Shown: one piece after another, positions 8,667-16,900 of the stretch
Numbering within the stretch: position 1 is the stretch's first letter
Layout of the letters: every line of letters starts with the position of its first letter
Assembly: GCA_902167325.1 (NCBI GenBank)
Contig: LR632930.1
Span: forward strand, 2,790,001-2,854,000
DNA: 64,000 nt
Origin: Chitinophaga pinensis
GTDB lineage: Bacteria; Bacteroidota; Bacteroidia; Chitinophagales; Chitinophagaceae
Reading direction: 5' to 3'
The notes under the pieces: model-generated
Database searches by the model: none
What the model saw: only the letters and a program-made list of their open reading frames with translations
What the model was told of the DNA's origin: nothing
Made by a program: the position numbers and the translations under genes

Positions 8667-10523
8667 TTATGTTTTTTCGATGATTTGATGAATGATGGCC
8701 TGCATCCTTGCTTTGTTCCTTTCCAGCCGGAGCTTACCGGCGGCTATAGCTTTTACCGTGGTACGGAACCATCCACCGGTATCTGCAAGGATGTTGTTGA
8801 GCGTGGCGATGTCGTACCGGTCGTTCAGTTCCTGCACAAAAGTGCTTTCCCAGTCGAGGATATGATGCTGCCGGAGGGGTTGTACTACCGGCAGCAGAGA
8901 TAGCTGCTGGCCAATACTGGCTTCCGATTGCAGGAGGGTAAGATATTCGTCCTGCCGGTCGGTTTTGAAAATGGGTGTGTCAACTACTTTGCAATTGCTG
9001 TCGATAATAAAGGCGTAAATGCGATGTTGCAGGGAGGCTACCTGCAGTGCGCCCCACTGGCTGATCAGCGTCTTCCAGAATTCAATGATGCGGGGGAGCT
9101 GGTTACCGGCAGGGCCGGCAATGTTCCGGAACATGAACAGGTAATTGATACGGGTATTGCCTTCAGGGCCGAGGTAGTTACTGAACAGTCCTTTGGCGAT
9201 GCCCGCATGGTCGTTTACTGCCACGCCGGGCAGCAGCCTTTTCCTGATCTCCTGCCAGAAATCGCCCAGTGTGCCTGACCCAAAGTCGAAGTGAAAAGTC
9301 TCGGTATTATTTCTGATCGACAGCCAGTCCTGTATATTACGCGACAGGTGATCGAGACAGCAGTTTGCCGAGCCATGTAGTACAAACCCGTTGAAGATTT
9401 GCTTAGGCCCGCCCATAAGCTGATTGATGAAAGTATGTTGGTCGAGGTAATTGAGTTTGGGAAGATGCTGGCTGTAGCATTGGAAGATATGCTGGTCGAA
9501 GCAGTCGAACGACAGGTCCTGCTGTTCTTTTTCCTGCTGCCGGATGTGGTTTTCCATATCAGCCAGTGTGGCTTCCAGGGTATCGATCTCCTTTTGCATA
9601 TCCTTCACTACCTGGTCCAGCGCCGGGTTGGCCGGGCCTGCCTGTAGGGCTGCCTTAACCGGATCCAGCTGCGTCTTTTTCTTTTTCAGCTCCACCTTCA
9701 GCTGGATGATCTTTTTGTTTTGTTCCTTAATACTGCCGGTAATCACCGCAGCCAGACTATCATCTTTGGGCGGAGGGTCCAGCAGCTTCCAGTCGAGGAT
9801 GGCTTCAGACCGGGTGTACAGCCCCCAGGGTGGCGTATCCTTATCTTTTCCGAGGAACCCGTTCACTTTATTCTTTATGCCGCGTGTGCTGCCGGTTTTC
9901 TTATCTGTCAGCAAATCTGCAGATACGATGGCGCCGGCCTGAAAGGTGGCTTTGTATATGTTCTGGTCTACTTTAAAATCGTTGGGCAGTGCGCGTGCCT
10001 GCGCCATGTTGAAGGCTTCTGCCAGCGGTGTATTATCGAAGAGGTAGGAGTAAAAGGTTTCGGAGAAAACTTTCGCGATATGATCGAACACGGGCCGGTC
10101 GGTAGCTATCACGGCGCGGATGGAGGTATGTTCCAGTACGTACTTTACAAACCCCTGTGTACTGCATCCGTTCAGCACCAGCACATCTAACCGGGTGCAG
10201 CGTTGCAGTTGCTGGATGAGTGTGTCGGTCCGCAGATCTGCATTATTCAGAAGCAGGGCGGAATGGTCGGCATGTCCGGAATAATGAAATACGGTGATCT
10301 GGTTTTCCACCTCACGGATGTTTTCCGCTATTTGCCCGATCTCATCTTTTTCCTGCCATTGGTCGGTGAGTTCGAAATGGAAATTCCAGTCGTTGTGCTT
10401 CTCCAGTTTTTTAAAGAAAGCCAGCAGCGATGCCTGTTCTTCCGTGAGATACGGAAGATGCCCTGCCGTGCCCTGCGGCGGATTGGAAATGATCCCGAAA
10501 AGCCGGTGTTTGTAAGATGCCAT
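8667..10523 (-). CDS. CHAT-like (clan CD) protein with coiled coil and degenerate NTPase-like C-terminus
   Basis: A 618-residue protein. Residues 1-200 fit a CHAT peptidase: His84 in FHYSGHADH and Cys120 in VLVLNGCSTQG, both catalytic positions kept, followed by the AVIATDRPV strand and an AEAFNMAQAR helix. Residues 250-345 are rich in Lys, Glu and Gln heptads and should form a coiled coil. Residues 375-600 begin with NGFVLHGSANCCLDHL, placed like a STAND P-loop but lacking the GxGKT/S residues; this resembles the inactive STAND (iSTAND) modules described in vWA-MoxR-associated proteins, an assignment I make by eye. Starts three bases after the stop of the upstream gene. It could be a protease activated when the C-terminal sensor binds a ligand. 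Confidence 0.75.
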   Translation of the reverse strand: MASYKHRLFGIISNPPQGTAGHLPYLTEEQASLLAFFKKLEKHNDWNFHFELTDQWQEKDEIGQIAENIREVENQITVFHYSGHADHSALLLNNADLRTDTLIQQLQRCTRLDVLVLNGCSTQGFVKYVLEHTSIRAVIATDRPVFDHIAKVFSETFYSYLFDNTPLAEAFNMAQARALPNDFKVDQNIYKATFQAGAIVSADLLTDKKTGSTRGIKNKVNGFLGKDKDTPPWGLYTRSEAILDWKLLDPPPKDDSLAAVITGSIKEQNKKIIQLKVELKKKKTQLDPVKAALQAGPANPALDQVVKDMQKEIDTLEATLADMENHIRQQEKEQQDLSFDCFDQHIFQCYSQHLPKLNYLDQHTFINQLMGGPKQIFNGFVLHGSANCCLDHLSRNIQDWLSIRNNTETFHFDFGSGTLGDFWQEIRKRLLPGVAVNDHAGIAKGLFSNYLGPEGNTRINYLFMFRNIAGPAGNQLPRIIEFWKTLISQWGALQVASLQHRIYAFIIDSNCKVVDTPIFKTDRQDEYLTLLQSEASIGQQLSLLPVVQPLRQHHILDWESTFVQELNDRYDIATLNNILADTGGWFRTTVKAIAAGKLRLERNKARMQAIIHQIIEKT

Positions 10524-10526
10524 AGG

Positions 10527-13500
10527 CTAAACCATCATGTCTTTCAGTAATTTGATGCTGGTATTATAGTCGAAGTAATTAAGGTGATGCGCCCCGGTAA
10601 CGGTGGATGCCTCGAGGTATGCTGCAGGAACGGTTTTGATACTGTCTACACTCACGGCAATGTCATTGGTGGTGTTCCAGTACAAGAGTTTACCTATGGC
10701 CAGTTCTATCTTTTCCATTAGTCCGGTATCTTCCGCTTCCAGTTTGTATTTGTCGGAATCACCTGCCAGTATGTAATAGCGGGTAGTGATAGGGCCGTTG
10801 TATTTATTCAGCTGCACGAGGAATTTGGAACCGGTATTCATTTGCCCGAGGGTATGCGTTACTACGCCCGTGGCGGCCAGCCCTTTGTTCACGACGTCGA
10901 GGAAGGGGCCCCAGGTACCGAGGAACTGCCGGCCGTAGTTGCAGGCGAGGGTGAGGATGCCTGTTGCCCAGTTCCTTACAGTTACGATCTTCCCGAATGC
11001 CGATCCGTTATTGGGTGTGCCGGCCATGATAAGCCGCTTTACGAGGGTATCGCCATGCAGCCGTTCTATCATATGGCGGCTCACGAGTCCGCCCATGGAA
11101 TGGGCCAGGATGTCTATCTGCTTATTGGGAGAGATGCCGTTTTGCTGAAGGAGGTCCAGCAGTTCCACAGCGATCTCTTCTATGGGTGTATTGAGGTTTT
11201 CATAATCGAAAGTGAGGATACAGTCGTATTGCTTACTGGTAAGCAGCGAGCCGAGGTTAGCGGACAGTGATTTGGTGTTGCCGATGATGCCATGAATCAC
11301 AAGGAGGATCTTTTTAGACTGGGCAATCTTCTTATCCACTTTCCCTTTGCTGTATACCGGCTCTCCGTCAGTGTATTCCAGGTACCGCAGTTTAAACACT
11401 TCCTCTTCTTTCCCGAACACTACTTTCAGGAACGAGAACCATAATGCTCTTCCAAGGCTTTTACCGGCGGCTCTCCGATCGTCCGGCTCAGCAGGAGCGT
11501 GGTGGATGTACATCTTATGTTCTCCGCTTGCATCCGGCTCGAGGAAACCCAGTGGAATCACAATCCCGTTTTGCATGGTAACGGCTATTACCGCTTCGTT
11601 AGGTTGCAGAGGCTGGCGGATGCGTATCTCCAGCGGATGGTCTGCCAGTTTTCCATCATCTTTCACTTTGGTGAGTTCCACCACGGTATTTACGGGTAAG
11701 CCGCGGGAAGGGGGCGTTACAGGCAGGAAGGAGAATTCTGCTCCCCCAAAGAGGGATTGCAGCTCCTGAGCGGGGTTCAGTCCTTTAGCACCTGCATTCG
11801 TGGGCGTAAGGGCTACCTGTGCGGTAAAGCCGGTGGCGGTACCGATGGAAATGGAACCATTGTCGAACCGGTGGCTTTTATCTACCTGCTGGTTGCTGCG
11901 CACGATGCGCACCCTGATCGATTGTGCGTCCCAGTCTTTCCGCGTAGACTTTTTGTAGCCTCTGGTGCTGCCGATACCCTTGGACAGATGGATAATTTCC
12001 CTTTCCAGCTCCCGCGATTCCTCTACGAAGTAATCCGCGAAGGGGAACAGGGAATACACCAGTTTAAATACCTCCGATTCTTCGTTCACATCATCATCCG
12101 TAAGCATAAAGGTGAGATGATCGCCGGGCGGGTTGCAGAGCAGTGCAATGGGCTGGTCTTTCCGGAGCACACTGGCATCCGTATCGGGCGATTGTTTTTC
12201 AATAGCGTATTTAGACGACAGGTGGTACAGCGCCACATGGTACTCCACCTGTGAGGTATTGTTCAGTTTAATGCGGAAGGGGATATCGATGCGGTCGTCG
12301 TTAATATCCACGGTTACTTCGTGGCCTTCACAGTCTTCCCACTCTCCGTTTTCGTTCATCAGCTGCAGTCCGAACACGAAGTTGTCTGCCGGTATTTTAC
12401 TCTGCGGGTTATCCATTTCATCGAGTGCTTTCCATTTACCGATCTGGGCCAGTGCCCCGGCAATATATTGGCAGGCAGCTTCGGAGGTGCCGTCCACACC
12501 ATGTACCAGTTCATTGTAGTGTGCGGTGCGGATGGTTAGCTGATGATCACTGGTACTAAGCCGGTAATCGAAATGCTGGCCGGGGTCCTGATGGTAGTAG
12601 ATGGAAGGGTCTCCCGGAAGGAGGGGTTGCACTGTGGCAGCTTCGGAGCCTTCGATGAGGATGCAGAGCTTTGGCGGTAGGTTGATAAGGGAAGCCGCGT
12701 AGCGCACACTGGCATCAGTGCCTTCCGGCATGCGGATGATGCTGTCTGTCAGTCCCACATGAGAAATAATAGCGGTGATGTCGGGCTGATCCTGCTCCGG
12801 ATTTTTGTACAGGAGCACCTGGCATTTGGAAAAATCCTTTTCGTTTGCGGGGATGCCATGGAGCGCGCCTGCGTTGATGGACCATTCATTTTCCGAGAAC
12901 TTGGCAAGCAGGAGAGGCGCATTGGGATTAGCATCCGGCCGGAGGAAGTATTGATCAGGATTGAAGCCGCCGTATATCTTGAGCTGGGGTGTTTGCTGAT
13001 TGGATTTCTTTTTGATGACGGCGTATAAGGATTCATACAATTGCGCGTAGGTTTTACCGCCGGGGGCTTCCTGCAGCAGGCGCGTCAGCCATCCGGAGAA
13101 TACGCCGCGGGCAGTAATATCTTCATACGCCAGCTCGTTCCTGCCACAGGCTGCCAGCAGCAGGTGCCGCGAGGCAGGGATGGCCAGCTTACCCTGTGCA
13201 TGGAGGGTGGCATAGCTCACCGCATCGGCAGACAGGTAATCATCCAGCTTACGGGGTGTTTCTGCAGTGCTGGTAAAGCGTGCGAGGCCGGAGTGCTGGA
13301 GGGTTTTGAGCGAGCGCGTGGCGGAGCCGGAATGGCAGGAATCGAGTACCACCACTGCATGTGCTTTTTCAGGAACGAGGGAGAGCAGCAGGGCCAGTTC
13401 TTTATCTGCAAGGTCGAAGCCTCCGGGCAGGCGGCTGTCATACAATACCAGTGTTTCGTCAAGCCCCTGGCTGTCTTCGTTCAGCGCCACAAACTCCGGC

Positions 13501-13784
13501 GCTGAGGGGGCATAAGATCCATGACCGCTGTAATAGAAAAGCACGGTATCGCCTTCGCTGATGGCGGTATTGTGAATGAGATGCTCGCGGAAAGCGGTGA
13601 TCACTGCTGCACGGGTAGCTTCGCTGTTGGTGAGGGTACGGATGTTGGCAGGAGCGGCAGGGTAGTGGCTGAGGATATAATCCCGCATGGCGTTCACATC
13701 GTTGAGGCAACCATTAAGTCCGGAAACACCGGATTCGGGATGATATGCCGATACGCCTACGAGTAGTGCAATGACAGAGGGCAT
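10527..13784 (-). CDS. Caspase-like peptidase fused to an alpha/beta-hydrolase (lipase-like)
   Basis: A 1085-residue fusion and first gene of the operon. Residues 1-285 are a caspase-like domain with an intact dyad, His88 in FYYSGHGS and Cys150 in VLDSCHSGSA. Residues 300-810 are beta-rich and unrecognised. Residues 820-1085 are an alpha/beta-hydrolase: oxyanion strand LLVIHGIIG near 831, nucleophile elbow LAHSMGG (Ser896), an acid candidate in NTTNDIAVSVDS and His1066 or His1067 in TGAHHLNYF. This looks like the PGAP1/lipase group that acts on esters, often lipids. No signal peptide or membrane segment is visible, so it acts in the cytoplasm. A caspase joined to an esterase suggests that proteolysis triggers lipid attack, or that both destroy the cell after infection (inference). 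Confidence 0.85.
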   Translation of the reverse strand: MPSVIALLVGVSAYHPESGVSGLNGCLNDVNAMRDYILSHYPAAPANIRTLTNSEATRAAVITAFREHLIHNTAISEGDTVLFYYSGHGSYAPSAPEFVALNEDSQGLDETLVLYDSRLPGGFDLADKELALLLSLVPEKAHAVVVLDSCHSGSATRSLKTLQHSGLARFTSTAETPRKLDDYLSADAVSYATLHAQGKLAIPASRHLLLAACGRNELAYEDITARGVFSGWLTRLLQEAPGGKTYAQLYESLYAVIKKKSNQQTPQLKIYGGFNPDQYFLRPDANPNAPLLLAKFSENEWSINAGALHGIPANEKDFSKCQVLLYKNPEQDQPDITAIISHVGLTDSIIRMPEGTDASVRYAASLINLPPKLCILIEGSEAATVQPLLPGDPSIYYHQDPGQHFDYRLSTSDHQLTIRTAHYNELVHGVDGTSEAACQYIAGALAQIGKWKALDEMDNPQSKIPADNFVFGLQLMNENGEWEDCEGHEVTVDINDDRIDIPFRIKLNNTSQVEYHVALYHLSSKYAIEKQSPDTDASVLRKDQPIALLCNPPGDHLTFMLTDDDVNEESEVFKLVYSLFPFADYFVEESRELEREIIHLSKGIGSTRGYKKSTRKDWDAQSIRVRIVRSNQQVDKSHRFDNGSISIGTATGFTAQVALTPTNAGAKGLNPAQELQSLFGGAEFSFLPVTPPSRGLPVNTVVELTKVKDDGKLADHPLEIRIRQPLQPNEAVIAVTMQNGIVIPLGFLEPDASGEHKMYIHHAPAEPDDRRAAGKSLGRALWFSFLKVVFGKEEEVFKLRYLEYTDGEPVYSKGKVDKKIAQSKKILLVIHGIIGNTKSLSANLGSLLTSKQYDCILTFDYENLNTPIEEIAVELLDLLQQNGISPNKQIDILAHSMGGLVSRHMIERLHGDTLVKRLIMAGTPNNGSAFGKIVTVRNWATGILTLACNYGRQFLGTWGPFLDVVNKGLAATGVVTHTLGQMNTGSKFLVQLNKYNGPITTRYYILAGDSDKYKLEAEDTGLMEKIELAIGKLLYWNTTNDIAVSVDSIKTVPAAYLEASTVTGAHHLNYFDYNTSIKLLKDMMV

Positions 13785-13969
13785 CTGGGGAGATTTTGAG
13801 GTTATCTATACCCAATTTACTGAATTGGAGTGGATTAGTCAAGATTATTATGTATGGCAGGTGGCAAACAAATGGGTGTGTTCCGGGATGATTCAAAGCA
13901 ATGGAAATTGTGTAAATTGAATGGCCTGACTGAACATAATCAACCAGTTAATTTCAAATCAACCCCAAA
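13785..13969. promoter_or_regulatory. Divergent promoter region of the conflict island
   Basis: The 185 bases between the divergently read caspase-lipase (-) and caspase-STAND (+) genes must hold promoters for both units. A perfect inverted repeat CCAATT-N5-AATTGG lies at 13812-13828, about 30 bases before the - strand start, where a repressor or activator could bind. I see no full TAnnTTTG element; TAAATTG near 13913 is a weak candidate for the + strand gene. Confidence 0.4.
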
Positions 13970-16900
13970 ATGTCGGAGCTGTTCAATAAAGCTTTTCCCG
14001 CCAGTAAGGCGTTCCTGATAGGAGTACAGAATTATACCGGCGGACTGTCGCCGCTGCAAACGCCTTTTAATGATATAGACGATCTGAAGCTGGTACTGGA
14101 TAGTGCACATGGCTTTCTGTGTCCGGAAGTGGAGGATGAGGATACCGGCCGGATCATGTCTAATCCTTTAAAAGACCCTGTTGCCAATGATATCCGGGCA
14201 TACCTGCGGAGTATCCGCTGCGGGGCAAACGACCGGGTACTGATATACTTCGCCTGCCACGGTATCGCTGAAGAATGGGACGAGCGGCCGAAGGGTTTTA
14301 TCCTTGCCACCGATGCCGGTATGAAGAAAGGTGCCGGATATATTTCCATGGATGAGATAATGAGCGAACTGGCGCACTTACGCTGCAGGCATTTGTTACT
14401 GGTGCTGGATTGCTGTTTTGCCGGTGCAATCCGATGGGCCGGCAATACCCGTGGCATCAGCGGGATGGTGCCCAAATCCATTTCGGTGGAACTCTTCAGT
14501 CAGTTTAGTCAATCGTGCGCCCGGCAGATCCTCACCTCATCTACATTCGAGGAGTCGCTGGATACCATTGGTACCCGTGAGAATCAGGGTCGGAACTCCC
14601 CGTTTGCCGGGATCCTCATTCATGCATTGGAGACCGGTGCGGCAGATCTGCGGTTTGGGCAGGATCAATGCGATGGACTTATCTCCGTATCAGAATTACA
14701 CCTCTATATCCGCGACCGGATTTTCAGGCTGCAGCATGCGGGCAAACGTAAACTGGAAAACAGACAGATACCCCTGTTGCTCCCATTTGGTAAGCACGAT
14801 AAAGGGGAGTTCGTATTCCTTAATCCCAAAGTGCCGTTGGGGCTGCACCGGCGAAGTGAATTCAATCCTTATAAGGGTATTGCAGAATTCAGCTTTGCCG
14901 ATAGTGCCGTGTTCTATGGCCGGGAAGCACACTTGCGGGCCATACGGGGTACGGGGTTTGATTTTCCGGAGAAGGGTGGAGGGATCACCGTGATATACGG
15001 GCCTGCCCGCTGCGGTAAAACTTCACTCGCGAGGGCTGGTCTGCTGGCAAGGTACTGGCGTAACGATACATCCCTTTCAAAGGTACATACGATAAGTGCA
15101 GGCAGCTCACTGAACGATGGGTTCCGGGAGGTGCTGAAGGAAGTGTATGAAAGCAGGGAAATGCAATACCTGCTCATTGATCCATTCGATGAATGGTTGT
15201 CTGACTCCATCGGCGCGCAGGAAAGCCGGATGATGACGGAGGCTGTCAGCAAACTGGCAGACCAGCACCAGATCATTCTCATCATACGCCCCATGCAGGA
15301 AAGGAAGCTGAGAAAGCTGCTGGCAGCCGGCGGGGAATTGTATCGCGGCTGGAAGGATAAGATCACCTGGTTCGAAATACCGCCACCATCTGCAGATGAA
15401 ATCATGGGGATGATAGAAAGACCTGCCGTGCAGCAGATGCTGCCCTTTGCTTCTGACGAGGCCGACGATGAAGGCGGGGAGAATTTCATTAACCGCCTCG
15501 TGCAGGATCTGCTGGATGAGCCGGGTGCAGTATCGCTCTTATCCCAAACCATGCACCGGTTGTATAGGGACAGGGCCATGTCCCACGACAGCTTATCAGA
15601 AGCCACTTATGATAATTTCGGAACGGTGACGGGGATACTGGCCGGGCAGGCAGAAAGTGTTTACGCATTGTATTCGGATGATTTGGCAGACAGAAAGGCT
15701 TTTCAGTTACTCTGCTTCCGGATGATACAGTTCAGTGGAGGAAAGGTAGTCGCCAGCAAGATCAACATTTCAGGCTGGCTCAGGGAAGGGACGGATGAAC
15801 TTCAGTATACAGACGCTGCTACTTCATTGCGCATGTGGAGAATTAGTCAGGAGCTTTTACGGGCGGGTGTGATAACAGAAGAGTTAAAGGGAGACGAATA
15901 TAGCCTCTTACCTGCGCATAGCAGGTTCTTCCCTAAGTGGGATCGTATGCAGGGCTGGTTGTCAGAAAAGCAGGATGGGCATGAAGTTAAAAATATCATC
16001 CGGTTACATCATGGTCTGGCGGAAGCCTGTACCGGATGGGAGGGTGTACCCACCGCTAAGCAACATCAGTTATTGGGGACCTGGGCAGCGAGGCACGATC
16101 TGTGGGAGATGGAGAAGCCGTTGAAACCAATGCTCAATAAGCAGGAGCAGGCCTTTTTTGAAAAGGTCGATGAGCGCAGGAAGTATAATATCCGCAACAG
16201 GAGAGCCCGGTATGCAGTTGCCGGGGCAGCTATTCTTGCGCTGGCAATAGTTGGATTGTTTGGTTCCTATACATCCTATCAGACAGCATTAAAAGTGTTT
16301 ACAGAAAAGCTGAGAACAGAAAGTTTATTGCATCCGCCAACTGTTAAACTACGTATGCTGGAATGGGCTTCGAAAGTGTATCCGTCAGTGGAAAATGATA
16401 GCATATTTGAAGATACCTGGAACGAAGGAGTGCAGGAATTACATTTTTCTCATCAAATAATTCCCATGGAACAGAAGGTGGATAGTGTGCATGTACTGGC
16501 GAATGGATGCCTGCTGGATTATGAAGACGGAACTGCGGATTTACTGGATCGTACGGGAAAGATTATCAGGCACCTGCCTGAAGCCGGTTGGTCAAGACCC
16601 TCGTTCAGTAAACGGTATTTTATCAGGGAGACCTTCGGACAGATAAGTGTATGGAGCGAAAGCGGTGAAAAGTTGGTCCTGATGGACAGGGAGCGGAATG
16701 ACTTCACGGTTAATTTTAATGGTTTAACGGATGACGTAATTTTTATTGAAAGAATTTGGCGAAACCTTAATGGCAATACAGGCTATGTTCGTGTTTGGAG
16801 GCCGGGAACAGGAGTGGTATTTAAGATGCTGACATACGAAATGCTGGATGCATATGACAGAGAAGCATTTAGTGACCAGCCCCGTTACCTGCCCAATAGG

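Noticed and set aside
14914..15606. 230-codon open frame on - within the caspase-STAND gene
   Set aside because: Ser/Arg-rich low-complexity translation opposite the P-loop NTPase; not a gene.
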